A DNA stretch of 64,000 nucleotides from Leptidea sinapis (lineage: Eukaryota; Arthropoda; Insecta; Lepidoptera; Pieridae). The stretch lies in the NCBI RefSeq assembly GCF_905404315.1, contig NC_066296.1, positions 6,386,001 to 6,450,000 of the forward strand, given 5' to 3'. Shown piece after piece: positions 33,240-43,954 of the stretch. The position numbers and the translations under genes are program-made. The notes under the pieces were generated by a model, which saw only the letters and a list, made by a program, of their open reading frames with translations, was not told the DNA's origin and did no database searches. Numbering within the stretch: position 1 is the first letter of the stretch; every line of letters begins with the position of its first letter.

Positions 33240-33520
33240 CCTTTCCGTTCCGGGAAACTCTGATCGCGCGCGGTATGCCTCAGATCGGCGTGATTCTAAC
33301 GCTTCCAGCATTCTGTCAATATGTATTATTTTACGTGTATTTATAGATTGCTTGGAAACATTGAAACAAGCTATAAAACCATGCAAAATAAACCATCTTT
33401 CAAACAAAATAAGGGTTAAAAAAATAAACTTGGTAAGGTAATAGTGTGCCATACGGCTCTATTGATTTTGGTGTATCTGAAAAATCTAGTGCCCTTGCCG
33501 ATTTCGGAAGGCAAGTATAA
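33240..33520 (+). repeat. Diverged direct repeat, copy 2
   Basis: See 31566-32240; carries TCGGCGTGATTCTAACGCTT, then the shared TGTATTATTTTACGTG and AAACAAGCTATAAAACCATG segments. Confidence 0.5.
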
Positions 33521-33759
33521 TATACAAAGATAGTCTATAGTTCAGATTAAGCTACGTCTTGCCTTTGCATAAATGTAAAACAGTTCTATTTATTTTATAC
33601 CTTATTAAGTGCCTCTGTCTGTTTAAAACAGTTTAAAAATAAAATTAACACTGTTTTTACTTGGGCGTAAGTGTATATAAATATCAATATGGGTACCAAT
33701 TAGGACCAAATAACCTGGTGCATGTTTGTGTGTCGTGATTTATACTATATAAAGTTAAA

Positions 33760-34206
33760 GTCAAAGTCAAAATATTTTATTGACATAAAATCAAAAAGAC
33801 TGCTCGTCAACGTCAATCACAAAAAATACAATTCAGATACATACATATTAATTACATAAAAGTTTAAATATATTTTCAAAACAATGCAAACCAGTGAAAC
33901 AACACAAGGCTGAACCATATAATCCATAAAAAACAACTATAATAATATTTAATTCCATATTGTAATATAGTTTACGTAATCTTCAATACTGTAATAAGCC
34001 TTCTACACAAGTCTGCGTTTAATAAATGATTTAAATTTATTTATTGATAATTCAGATAAACTTTTTGGTAATTTATTGTAAAATTTAATACTATCGCATG
34101 CAAAAGAATTGTTTATATTACAGAGCCTAGTAGGGAGTATAATTCCCGTATACATCTTAAAAGTATGACTGCATCCTTTCTCATCACAATTTAATTTTAT
34201 TATTGA
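33760..34206 (-). mobile_element. Probable LINE 3' end
   Basis: TTAAAGTCAAAGTCAAAATA followed by TTTTATTGACATAAAATCAA resembles the AT-rich tail seen at 3' ends of LINEs whose ORF2 lies to the right. No second copy here, so weak. Confidence 0.3.
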
Positions 34207-34696
34207 CTAGCTTTTTACCCGCGACTTTGGTGCGCGTGGAATAGGTACTTTGGGCAGATTTTTTTAATTTTTTGGGATATATTTCAAATAATACTCACTA
34301 GAACTGCTCTTTCCGCTGCTGGCAGCGCTCTTCTATGATACAGCACATATCCCTTGTCAATGTGGACAGTCTCCTTAATAGTGTTTCCTTGCAAACTCCT
34401 ATTTCATCCCCATGTAGGTCAAAGTTTCAAAAATCGTCGATCAAATACTTATAAATTACTTTTTATCTAGTCCCTAAATACAACGTTTCATGGTGTCATC
34501 TCCGACGATCTTCCATACAAACTTCCACCCCCTATCTCAACCCCTTCATTTATTTTTACGCAAAAATAAATAACCTGTATCCTTTTCCAAGCTCTAGTCT
34601 ATCTCTGTACTTAATTTCATCTAAAATCGTTTCAGTGGTTTAGGCGTGAAAGCGTAACAAACAAACTTACATTCACATTTATAATATACGTAGGGA
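34207..34696 (-). mobile_element. Helitron-like non-autonomous element (minus)
   Basis: Left terminus CTAGCTTTTTACCCGCGACT (minus-strand 3' end ...AAAAGCTAG, a CTAG end after a GC patch). Right terminus on the minus strand is TCCCTACGTATATTATAAAT then GTTACGCTTTCACGCCTAAA. No ORF. Confidence 0.6.
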
Positions 34697-35179
34697 TTTA
34701 TCGTTAATACATATAAAGAAAACTATTTTCCTAGAGACGCAATCACGGAAAAACTACAGAAGATATCGTAATGTGACCATGGTCATTATTGCGATGCAAA
34801 ATTTTTAGTTTTTTCTTCTTTCTATGTGTAATTAGTACATAAAAACGCCAAATAAAAATAGAATGAATTCAAAGTAAAAAACCATCTTAAAACAATTCAC
34901 TTAATACCACTCAATATATTTACTTCGACAAGTGGTACGTGCCCAAACAAAGGGACAAGCTGTCGTTCGCTAATTACTAACTCCAGGGTACACTCGAGCC
35001 GAGCACGTCACAAGTATTGTTTTAGGGTGACAAATAAATAATTAAACGCATTTTTAAAGAAGTACTGAACGGAAGGCTTAAAGTGATTATTTTTCTCAAG
35101 TAGTTTTTTATCGTCACTTTTAAGAGTAGTAGGGATCCCTATTTCTGAGACGCGGAGTTCGGTCCTTCCGTCAGTTGAA

Positions 35180-35875
35180 AGACTCAAGTTTGCGCGTTGT
35201 CCCTAAGAATACCCCATAAATACGACAACATTTCCCTTACAGCCTCGCCTAGTATCAGAATACTGGGTCTCGAAATCTCGAGCGATCACCAATTTCATGG
35301 CAATCTGGAGGGCGAAGCCAAATTGGCTTCAAACAAGCTGGGCGTCATAAATAGAGCACGGCAATACTTCAAGCAGGCCCACATTCTAGCGCTCTACAAA
35401 GCGCAGGTCCGGCCACACATGGAGTATTGCTGTCATCTCTGGTCTGGCGTACCCCAGTATCAGGTTGATCCATTCGACCGCGTGCATCGCAGAGCACATC
35501 AAATTGTCGGGTACCCAGTGCTCTGTGAACGCCTGGATCACTTGGCGTTGTGTAGCGACGTCGTTTCATTGTGTGTCTTCTACCGCATTTATCACAGTCA
35601 GTGTTCCGAGGGGTTGTTTCACCTGATTCCTGCCGCCGAATTCCACTTTCGCACGACACGTCACCATCATGTGGTGTTTCTCCATAGCGTGGTTTTCAAG
35701 GAGCTTCCTTCCACGTACTACAAAGCTGTGGAAAGAGCTTCCTTGTGCGGTGTTTCCGGGACGATACGACATGGGTACCTTCAAAAAAAGCGCGTACACC
35801 TTCCTTAAAGGCCGGCAACGCTCCTGTGTTTCCTCTGGTGTTGCAAGAGAATGTGGGCGGCGGTGATAAGGGAAT
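35180..35875 (+). pseudogene. CR1/Jockey-like LINE ORF2 C-terminal part, family F2
   Basis: The longest F2 copy. The frame reads ILGLEISSDHQFHGNLEGEA, KLASNKLGVINRARQYFKQA, ILALYKAQVRPHMEYCCHLW and VVSLCVFYRIYHSQCSEGLF; then after a frame change RSFLPRTTKLWKELPCAVFP and RYDMGTFKKSAYTFLKGRQ. Ends with GTTGCAAGAGAATGTGGGCG. This is the region after the reverse-transcriptase palm, with the catalytic YADD missing by 5' truncation. Confidence 0.85.
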
Positions 35876-36471
35876 CAAAGACCGATGCAAATTTCATGCC
35901 GCGTGGACAGATTGATGTACTATTAGTGTCAAGTGTCAATGTGTCAAGAGACCGAACTGCGGGTCTCAGCAGCAGGGTTGCTGTAAGTTACTCTTACACA
36001 ATGCGTTCGAGAGAGAAGAACATATAAGAAAAAATAAGCGAATCTATTGTCACTTAAACCGATTTTGATTGAAAAGTCGTAAAAAGTCAGTCACGCTTAG
36101 GATTAGCTCCTTAGTATTTTGAATGTTAAACTGCACACTAGCTAACGGTCATACATAAGCCGGATAGATAGCTGAACGACAGGCAGAACGTGTAGTTAGT
36201 ATTTCAATGTTTTTAAACTTTTATCATCGCGGAACTCATTGTAATTATTAAAGCCGGTACCAACCACTGGATCGAGCTGTATAATCCGCGAGTAATTTCC
36301 GTTGAACGCCAATACATTCCACGACTTTTATAATACTATTCATAAACATGTCGCGGTAGCGTTATAACTCGATTCCATATAACACGAGGATTTCCCACAT
36401 ACATATTTCTGTACTGAAATTTATAATCATTTGTACAGTTCATAATTAGCATCGCGTACCTTTGTACGTGT
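35876..36471. other. Intron, nothing recognised
   Basis: No coding signal or shared repeat noticed. Confidence 0.4.
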
Positions 36472-36625
36472 GTCAGATCAAATCAAATCAAAATCAGTTT
36501 ATTCACGTAGGTCACGGAAATGACACTTATGAATTTACTTTTTCACTTGTAAAGGGTTGAGCTAATGAGAAGAAGTAGCAAGAAACTCATTGCCACTCTT
36601 TTATATCAAGATTTACAGATCATTT
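36472..36625 (-). mobile_element. Repeat family CATAAGTGTCATTTCCGTG (minus)
   Basis: (AAATC)n then AGTTTATTCACGTAGGTCAC..GGAAATGACACTTATGAATT. The same words occur at about 6500-6560 and 62915-62990. The simple repeat is the tail. Class unknown (SINE or LINE 3' end). Confidence 0.55.
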
Positions 36626-37081
36626 CAATTACAATATAATATGTAAAATGATGCAACAAACACACTCAAACGTCAAATAGTCAATGTCTTACACGAGTAA
36701 GTCAAAAAAGTAAATGTAAATTAATACAAAAGTTATTGAGTACAGTAGCTGCATCATCCACATACACCATAAATCAATAAAGGTATTCTGTGAGCATTTT
36801 ATAATCCATTGTGTTATAACAAAATTAAATAATTTTATTAAATATGTGTATTAAAAACTTTAATAAAATAGTAAAACTAGGCAAACAATTGGAAATATTT
36901 GTTACGAATTGTGATTAAATATTATTATTATGAATAAAAATAAAGCTATAGTATTCTTTTGTTATGTAAAATACAATATCAACGTTATATGGATCTTTAA
37001 AATAGATAAAAATGTCATATTTTTTAATTAAAAAAGCAAAAGAAATGCTAAACAATTTGTTACGTTTTAAAGTGATAACCC
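36626..37081. other. Intron, nothing recognised
   Basis: AT-rich. Confidence 0.4.
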
Positions 37082-37181
37082 TAACTTCTGGGATAAATTG
37101 ATGAAGATGATCATTAAGAGATGAAGCCATAACCTGAGAGTTAAACAAAGCATACAAGATTTTATCAACGATACGTCACTC

Positions 37182-37255
37182 GAAGAGTTGGCTCAGTTGG
37201 AAAGAGCGCTCGCACGGAACGCGAGAGGTCGCGGGTTCGAGTCTCGTATCGTTCA
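37182..37255 (+). mobile_element. tRNA-like SINE head
   Basis: Folds as a 74-base class I tRNA: D arm GCTC/GAGC, anticodon stem CTCGC/GCGAG around a 7-base loop ACGGAAC (anticodon position GGA), T arm GCGGG/CTCGT around TTCGAGT. Box A (TTGGCTCAGTTGG) and box B (GGTTCGAGTCT) are good. The acceptor stem GAAGAGT/ATCGTTC is mispaired at positions 4-5, base 33 is C rather than U, and a serine anticodon does not fit a short variable arm; it is therefore not a working tRNA. A related fragment at 11985-12100 shares the downstream tail TTCATAAAGTTTTGTTTTC. Confidence 0.7.
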
Positions 37256-37752
37256 TAAAGTTTTGTTTTCAGTTTTATCCGTGTAAAAGAAATGCTATTT
37301 TTATAATGCTTTATCCTGAATTAATCCCTACCAAGAATTCTAAAAATTTCAACAACCTATATTGTACAAAGTAATGTAGTAAATATAACCATATTGAATT
37401 ATTATAGGGAAAAGTGCACCTTTTTTTGTATATGTATTTATTAATAAAAAACAATTTTTACATCATCGGTGGTCCTATCACCTATGACCTAGAGTGATAA
37501 GTATTATTTTATATTTGGCGCGTATTTTAAGATATAACGTGATGCTACTGTGGCGCCACTCTAATTTAATACATTTTATGAATATATATTACATACATAC
37601 ATACATGTTGATACATGTTTATACACATGTTTATACACAGATGATTCTCCTTACCTCTACCATCCACACCGGTTACACTATCGCTGGACTTGACATGAAT
37701 GGCGTCACATCGTCGCTTTTTTGCGGTGTGCAAAACAAACATCACTGGGGTA
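37256..37752. other. SINE tail and spacer
   Basis: After the shared tail (to about 37300) AT-rich intron, with an ACAT/TACACATG simple repeat near 37580-37640. Confidence 0.5.
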
Positions 37753-38029
37753 TCCTACTAATATTATAAATGTCAAAGTTTGTATGTCTGGATGAATGTT
37801 AGAACTTTTTTAACGCAAAATCTACTGAATAGATTTTGATGAAACTTTACATTAATATAGCTTACACACCAGAATAAGAAATATATATAAAACTATATTG
37901 TGAATTATACAAAATATAAAAGAAGTATGATTGTTACTAATGAATACAACTAGCGCCATCTCTTATCAACTAGCAAGCACAAGATCAATACAATTTATAT
38001 GGAAAAACAACGTTTGTCGGGTCAGCTAG
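37753..38029 (+). mobile_element. Helitron-like element, first of a head-to-tail pair
   Basis: Begins TCCTACTAATATTATAAATG and ends AACGTTTGTCGGGTCAGCTAG, a CTAG terminus after a short stem. 277 bases, non-coding. Confidence 0.65.
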
Positions 38030-38032
38030 TTA

Positions 38033-38390
38033 TCTATATATATAAAAATGAATAGCTGTTCGTTAGTCTCGCTAAAACTCGAGAACGGCTGGAACGATTT
38101 GGCTAATTTTGGTCTTGAATTATTTGTGGAAGTCCAGAGAAGGTTTAAAAGGAATTGAATAAATATTAAAATGTTCGAAATTAAAAAAAAAAACAACAAT
38201 TTTGTTTTTCCTTCGATATGTCCCCCATCGTTCACAAATCAAATTGAAAGAATACTTTAAAATGAATAACTAATTAGAATATTTACATCTTTCTTACTTT
38301 CTCAGGAGGTAAATAAAACAAACTTTAATTTAATTATTGACTTTTTCTCATTACTTTATATGGCAATACAACGTTTGCTGGGTCAGCTTA
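38033..38390 (+). mobile_element. Helitron-like element, second of the pair
   Basis: Begins TCTATATATATAAAAATGAA only three bases after the previous element's CTAG end, with CTCGAGAACGGCTGGAACGA; ends CAACGTTTGCTGGGTCAGCT then TAG. Non-coding; same family as 19706 and 56668. Confidence 0.65.
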
Positions 38391-38929
38391 GGTATTAATA
38401 AATAAACAACGATTTATATTTTCAGTATTATAGATTGTAGTAAAGATGTTGTGTTATGATGCTGATTATTCTTATTATTATAATGATGAAAAATCAATGA
38501 AAGAATCTGTGTTAACTAAAAGAAGTATTTATTTTTCTGGAAGTAGGTTCTATTATAGCGAGACAGAACGACAGAAACTACAGAATTATTAACAACAAGA
38601 GTCAAAACGTAACAATGAAAACTTCAAAAACATAGCAGTGATAGCACGAAAATATTACATGTACCTAACGGTAATGAAACTGCAAACCCTACTGTCGCAA
38701 CAGGACGAGCGCGAGGGGGGAAAGGGGAACGGCAGGGGGCTTGTCGCCTCAGCGAGGTAGTATAATGGAGTGTAGACATTTGTTTAGAAAGACTTGTCGC
38801 TCAAACAGAAGTTATTCTCCTGTATGGGTACTATTATTATTATTATTTAAAGAGGGAGCTGTTTGACTAGTCTTGGTGAGTCCTAGAAAAACCAAATCCA
38901 AAATAAAACTATTGTGTTTGTAACTCATA
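38391..38929. other. Intron, nothing recognised
   Basis: GC-richer patch at 38700-38760 without ORF. Confidence 0.4.
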
Positions 38930-39290
38930 CTTACAGCTCGTCGTCAAGCCCTGCCGCCTTTACGAACCGCAGTATCTACAATAGATATTACAAACAGCAT
39001 CTGGGATTAGGGTATAGCCGCCAAGGATGGTGTTACGCATATGCATTAGTGGGCCGCAATTGCAGAGGAGATGAAGAGGCGTTTGATCGGCCTTAAGGCA
39101 AAATCTGCAAGTCTTATCGTTTTTGATACCGACCACACTGAGGTTCTTGTTTAGGCGACAGTGCCCAGTTAGCATCCTGGTAAGTATGCATAGATTTTTC
39201 CTGTTCAATGATAGGGCATATGGGTACTATACCTTTGTTCCATATGCTCTGAGTTGCGATCAGAGTCCCTTAGTCGAACATGCCTGCTCC
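38930..39290 (-). pseudogene. C-terminal end of a LINE ORF2 with zinc-knuckle-like motif
   Basis: The minus-strand frame reads LTRMLTGHCRLNKNLSVVGI, then KTCRFCLKADQTPLHLLCNC and GPLMHMRN. C-x2-C...H-x4-C is the usual CCHC-like end of LINE polyproteins with an RNase H domain upstream. A frameshift near 38985 leads to ILRFVKAAGLDDEL and a stop, the natural C-terminus. 5'-truncated. Confidence 0.7.
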
Positions 39291-39727
39291 TCCCGGGTAG
39301 CAAACGTCGGAGGGACACCCCTCCCCCCACCACCTCAGACAGGAGCGTGCTGCGCGACCCAGATGCTGTTCTGCCAAGCTCCAAGGATGCTGAACATGCT
39401 TGAGAAATAGAAACAAATATTTATTTACCATATCGTAAAGGGGAGGCAAATTTGACAAGGGGAGAAAACCTGATTATAAACTCCTAGTCCATCTTTTAAA
39501 CCTTGTAACAACTTAGTCTATTTAATATAATGTTATACAATTTTTGGCCTGCGCAGAACCAGACAATAACTATGCATCATCCTTCTCTATATAATAATCT
39601 ATTTTACAATGTAAGTGTACCTTGTCCAAGAAGCTTAAATATATTTCTCGGATAAAAATCCCTTTATATTACTACAAAGTGCTCTTAAATTGTCGTTCGA
39701 AAAAGGGTTACTCTTAAATATAGATTT
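39291..39727. other. Intron, nothing recognised
   Basis: Contains a C-rich stretch at 39315-39340. No gene. Confidence 0.4.
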
Positions 39728-40032
39728 TTTTATGGAATAGGAGGACAAACGAGCGTACGGGTCACCTGTTGTTAAGTGATAACCGCCGCCCACAATCTCT
39801 TGCAACACCAGAGGAATCACAGGAGCTTGCCGGCCTTTAAGGAAGGTGTACGCGCTTTTTTTGAAGGTACCCATATCTTATCGTCCCGGAAACACCGCAC
39901 AAGGAAGCTCATTTCACAGTTTTGTAGTACGAGGAATAAAGCTCATTGAAAACCGCACTGTAGAGGACCGCCACACATCCAGATGGTAGGGATGATATTC
40001 TAACTTGTGGCGTGTCGTGCGAAGGTGGAATT
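39728..40032 (-). mobile_element. LINE 3' end, family F2 (minus)
   Basis: TTTTTTTATGGAATAGGAGG, then the characteristic AACACCAGAGGAATCACAGG and CACATCCAGATGGTAGGGAT; closely similar to 27178-27500. Confidence 0.8.
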
Positions 40033-40339
40033 GTTTTAATGATAAAAATATTTGGATGAGCTAATCTAGAACTCACATTTGTGACATTTTAAGTTTAAAT
40101 ATTTTTATTTAACTTGAGGTAACTATTGAGTTTATTGCGATACCTCTTCTCCGCAAGCCATTTGCCTATCTACGTCAAGATGCTGGTAGAGCTAAAATAG
40201 TGTGAAATAACTCCCTTGAAATGTATTTGCAATAAATGTTTTTTTTTTATTAATTTTGTTCTTTTTTTCTTGCTAATTCGAGATTAATGATTTAAAATAT
40301 AAGCATAATATAGATAGGAGAGGAATGAAGAGATCAAAT

Positions 40340-40420
40340 TGAAATTCAAATATTTTTATTCAAAATAGGATGTGACATCACTTATTGAAAGTCAAAAAAC
40401 TACCACCCATTCCAAAATTG
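40340..40420 (-). mobile_element. Short F3 LINE tail (minus)
   Basis: ATTCAAATATTTTTATTCAA, AATAGGATGTGACATCACTT and ACTACCACCCATTCCAAAA: the last 80 bases of an F3 LINE. An RTE fragment in opposite orientation follows directly. Confidence 0.7.
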
Positions 40421-40426
40421 TAGCAG

Positions 40427-40700
40427 AACCAAGGTTACTAACATAGCCATCTGGGCTGGGCTGGTGGGCAGGGCACATAGCTCGACGGACAGATGGCTGT
40501 TGGAGTAGAACAACAGAAAAGTCCTCAAATGGCGTCCACGTACAGGAAGACGTAGTGTTGGTAGACCCCCCACAAGATGGAACGACTTTCGACAACGACG
40601 CAATAGGTTGGATGAGGGCAGCACAGGGTCGTCATGGCAATCTTTGGGGGATGCCTTTGTCCAGCAGTGTACGTGTTCCGGCTGAAGTGATGGTAGATAG
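40427..40700 (+). pseudogene. RTE-type LINE ORF2 3' end
   Basis: Plus-strand frames with shifts: GWWAGHIARRTDG, then WRPRTGRRSVGRPPTRWND, then SSWQSLGDAFVQQC; the typical RTE C-terminus (W.GH.ARR.D.RW ... VGRPP.RW.DD). Several frameshifts. Confidence 0.75.
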
Positions 40701-40805
40701 GAAAAGAAAGAATTATTTAGTGACAAACGTAAAGTAATGCATCTTACTAAGTGTGTAAGTTATGTAGAAGAATATATATGTAACTTGTTATATGTCACAT
40801 TTTAT

Positions 40806-41046
40806 CCAGTGGGAGGTTCTTTGGCACAGGATTCCGGCTAGATTATGGGTACCACAACGGCGCCTATTTCTGCCGTGAAGCAGTAATGTGTAAGCATTAT
40901 TGTGTTTCGGTCTGAAGGGCGCCGGAGCTAGTGAAATTACTGGAATGAGATTTAACATCTTATGTCTCAAGGTGACGAGCGCAGTTGTAGTGCCGCTCAG
41001 AATTTTTGGGGTATTTCAATTTCGTCTCTTATTTTCATAAAAAAAA
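40806..41046 (+). mobile_element. Retroelement 3' end, family F1
   Basis: CAGTGGGAGGTTCTTTGGCA ... TTTCATAAAAAAAA. Internal deletion after AGAATTTTTGGGGTA. Confidence 0.75.
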
Positions 41047-41191
41047 GTTTATCAATTTCTTCGTTTAGAGAAGCAGGGCTATAGAAATTAAGAAGAAGGA
41101 CGATAGCTTTCCTTGAAGTAAATTTTCACCAAATACGTAATGCTTAACGTCATCATTATTTATTACTTTCACAGCGCTCTAAGGCTGATAT

Positions 41192-41592
41192 ATATAGAGT
41201 GTAGTTAGATTTTGCTCAGACTTTACTTATGTAAAACTTACCTGAGTGTAAAGGCATAAAGGCATAAAAGGCATTTATTTTCTCAAAATTGATTCCTTTA
41301 GAATTCTTTTTGATGTCATTTCTTATACTACTAGATACTACTACCGCTTCGGAAACAAATGGCGCTCTGAGAGAGAAGAAGCGGCGCAAGAAACTCTCCC
41401 AGCATTCTTTTTTTTTTTTTTTTTAAGCTTAGCATAATCTTTAATTTCGTTTTTATAGTCATTTGACAGCTGAAATTATGCTATTTAAGCTAAGACATCC
41501 CAATGCAAAAATTAAGTTCGCGTTTCATCACACTCAGCTAAGTTTAACGTAAGTAAAGTCTGAGTAAGGTCTAAGTACGCTTTATAGATCTC
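41192..41592. mobile_element. MITE with about 55-bp inverted termini, host of a nested insert
   Basis: The left end GCTGATATATATAGAGTGTA..TTTGCTCAGACTTTACTTAT is matched by the inverted right end TAAGTAAAGTCTGAGTAAGG..TACGCTTTATAGATCTCAGC. The F5 repeat (about 41262-41425) sits inside. Confidence 0.65.
41262..41425 (+). mobile_element. Dispersed repeat F5
   Basis: AAAAGGCATTTATTTTCTCA, ATTGATTCCTTTAGAATTCT and CGGAAACAAATGGCGCTCTG end at a T-rich run. Copies at 44768-44815 (partial) and 63766-63960. Possibly a SINE. Confidence 0.65.
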
Positions 41593-41770
41593 AGCCTCAG
41601 ATAGAGCCTCTTGTTGCTTAGACGACCGATGAAAACAGGTCAGATTTATTATTTTAGTGTGCGTGACAAGCTACGTCTTATACTTGTGATTTGTATGTCA
41701 CTTTGCGGTAGTCTGCGTGCATTGCTCAAAATAGAGACTAACTGTTAACCTCTATTTGTTGACGTTTCAT
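41592..41770 (+). repeat. Dispersed repeat F10, copy 2
   Basis: GAGCCTCTTGTTGCTTAGAC, TTTAGTGTGCGTGACAAGCT and CTCAAAATAGAGACTAACTG, shared with 5926 and 50225. It ends only about 40 bases from receptor exon 5. Confidence 0.6.
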
Positions 41771-41810
41771 AACTGATCTAAGGCTTCAGTATGCAAGGAG
41801 GTAGGCTTAC

Positions 41811-42011
41811 CATCACTGTCCGTCAGTGACTCCTTATCAGCGGCGCGCTGGTAAGCTCTGGTGCGGTGTGCTGAATGTGCTGCCAGGGCCAGCGCTGCAA
41901 CTGCTGCGAGGACGGCGAGGGTGCCGGCTGCAGCACGAGCTGCACCTCCACCTCGCCACCACGACGTGCCGGCTACTGAAGCCCATGCCGCGGAAGCATT
42001 CCGCACTGGCT
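41811..42011 (-). CDS. Receptor exon 5 (transmembrane helix)
   Basis: Acceptor ATCCGACAG before AGCCAGTGCGG (phase 1; the upstream CTTTTAG acceptor would lead to a stop), donor GATG followed by GTAAGCC (phase 1). 201 bases. Encodes an N-glycosylation site (NAS), a Gly/Ala/Trp-rich linker, then the hydrophobic helix GTLAVLAAVAALALAAHSA followed by HRTR basic residues and KESLTDSD. The positive-inside rule places the N-side outside the cell: a type I membrane protein. Confidence 0.8.
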
Positions 42012-42114
42012 CTGTCGGATACATTCAGTTTTAAATCCTCTAAAAGAAAAAAAAACGTGTCAGGACGCCCGATAGAAGCGATAACTAAAACAATTTAACA
42101 TTGAAATTGTTTCA

Positions 42115-42295
42115 TCATCATCATCAGCCGGAAGACGTCCACTGCTGTACAAAGGCCTCCCCCAAAGATCTCGACAACGATCGGTCCTGCGCTGCCCTCA
42201 TCCAACTGTTCCGGCGATCTTGACCAGATCGTCGGTCCATCTTGTGCCTACCAACACTGCGTCTTCCGGTACATGATCGGCATTCGCGGACTTTA
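42115..42295 (-). mobile_element. RTE LINE 3' end (minus)
   Basis: CATCATCAGCCGGAAGACGT, then CTCATCCAACTGTTCCGGCG and ATCTTGACCAGATCGTCGGT. The simple CATCAT run is the RTE 3' tail. Immediately upstream of receptor exon 5. Confidence 0.75.
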
Positions 42296-42771
42296 ATTTG
42301 AGAAAAAGCCTAGGTTATTCCTAAAATTTTATGTATATTAATATGATAATGTAAAGAAAGGTTATTTATTACTAAAATGTTTTATTGACTATGAAATATA
42401 TTTTATTCTTAGTCACAATTCTTGAACATATACATTTGAATTTGTTTTAAATTAATGTATGTACATTATAAGTATCAGTATTGAATCCTTTAAAAGTAAC
42501 AATTGGTAAGAGTGAGAGAGGAGGAGCCTGGAAACCGCTGCCGTATGTGTAAGAGAATGGGAAGCCAGACAGACTGGCGCCGTAACGCGTTACGTTACGA
42601 AGCGGTTTACCCTCCCATAAGAAATTATCGCTTCAAAAATTCAAGCCTTGGATCATTCAGTGACTGTCTGATCTTTTGTCAAGGTCTATTTATCAACTGG
42701 TCAATGTTAAAATTAAAAAAACAACATGACTGTGGACTCTTGACTCAATCAAAATATGTATTTTAGACCCA
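42296..42771. other. Intron with a possible dispersed-repeat piece
   Basis: 42503-42640 (CGCCGTAACGCGTTACGTTA, then CGAAGCGG) resembles a repeat I associate with Lepidoptera, but it is single-copy here. Confidence 0.35.
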
Positions 42772-42910
42772 TATAGCCCAGTGGTTCGTAACCCTGCCTA
42801 CCCTGTTCGAATCCCAGTAAGTGCAAAGATTTATATTATGATGAATTTGGATGACTGTTTGCGAGTCATGTTTAAGGCTGGGGACTGAGCCAACGGCCTT
42901 GAGGAATCGA
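42772..42910 (+). mobile_element. tRNA-derived SINE fragment
   Basis: Box A TAGCCCAGTGG and box B TGTTCGAATCC, spaced about 25 bases, followed by GTTTGCGAGTCATG..TTAAGGCTGGGGACTGAGCC. Decayed anticodon region; no functional tRNA fold. Confidence 0.6.
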
Positions 42911-43459
42911 TCGGAGCTAGCTTACCTCTCTAGTACAAGATCGCCATTGTTTAAATTTACAATTAGAAATATTTTAATATATTACAAACACGCTACAATT
43001 TTCTTTTCAAAACTAAACAAAATTATGTTATTTTAAATAGTATTGGTAAACAATTAATAATAATTTTTTATACAATTTTTATCTAGATTGAAAGATTAAG
43101 ATGGCTCCAACTGGAAAGATTAGGGGTACTTTGGTGGTTTTTTTCGGAACGTCTATTAAAGATAGAAATGTTAAGAAAATAGTTATTTATTCAACAAGTG
43201 ACCAAAGTCACGTGGGGTTCGAAATTTAAATTACTTTCCCTCACGCTTGCAGCAAAAACGCTTTTTGTTTTCACGTAGCAATAGCGCCCTTTTCGTGCTG
43301 GAGAGGTGAAAAATACAGACATATAACTATTTTTTGTAGAAATAAGAGCTTTATATAAACCGATAAGAAAAGGTTTCAATTCTGCGATTTCTTGGGATAG
43401 CAGCCTTAAGTAAGTATTTTGTTTTAAATAATATATCGTTGTCTTGTCTAAAACAAAAT
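42911..43459. other. Intron, nothing recognised
   Basis: The minus-strand 92-residue ORF at 43191-43469 is AT-driven and has no resemblance to known proteins. Confidence 0.4.
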
Positions 43460-43502
43460 AACTAGGCATAACCTGTACCCATAGTACAGGTTATGCCTAG
43501 TT
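43460..43502. repeat. 19-bp perfect inverted repeat with 5-base loop
   Basis: AACTAGGCATAACCTGTAC (43460-43478), loop CCATA, and its exact reverse complement (43484-43502). Not linked to any recognised element. Confidence 0.9.
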
Positions 43503-43742
43503 TGGGGCAAGATAATTTGTGAATAAGTGAGTCAATATTACTAATAATATTATTATTGTTTTATCGAAATATTCGTTTATTATATCTTTAATACAATTTC
43601 TAATACAACTATATTTTTATTTTATGCTCTGACGTATTCAACATGTGTTTAAGGTAATTTACAATTTTCTTTTAAAGTATGACTCTATTTTAGGATAACA
43701 TGTTATTCAATTATGATCTCATTGTACCAATGTCACAAATAA

Positions 43743-43954
43743 TGGGAGGCTTCTTTGCACAGGATGCCGACTAGATTATGAACCAAAACGGCGTCTATTT
43801 CTGCCGTGAAGCAGGACGAGCACAATTGTAGTGCCGCTTAGAATTTTCGGCTTTTCCAAGCATCCTGAGCGGCACTGCATTATAATGGGCAGGGCGTTCC
43901 AATTACGCTCAGTTGAACGTCCTGCTCGTCTCATCCCTTATTGTAATAAAAAAA
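43743..43954 (+). mobile_element. Retroelement 3' end, family F1
   Basis: TGGGAGGCTTCTTTGCACAG ... GGCAGGGCGTTCCAATTACG ... TTGTAATAAAAAAAT. Internally deleted around the TAGTGAAATTACTGGG region. Confidence 0.75.

Noticed and set aside
37182..37255. Functional tRNA gene
   Set aside because: Mispaired acceptor stem, C at position 33, serine anticodon with short variable arm, and a homologous fragment elsewhere; a SINE head fits better.
41826..42098. Plus-strand 90-codon ORF over the transmembrane exon
   Set aside because: Shadow of a GC-rich minus-strand exon with correct splice sites and phase.
43191..43469. Minus 92-codon ORF as an exon
   Set aside because: No splice sites in phase with the receptor and no domain similarity.
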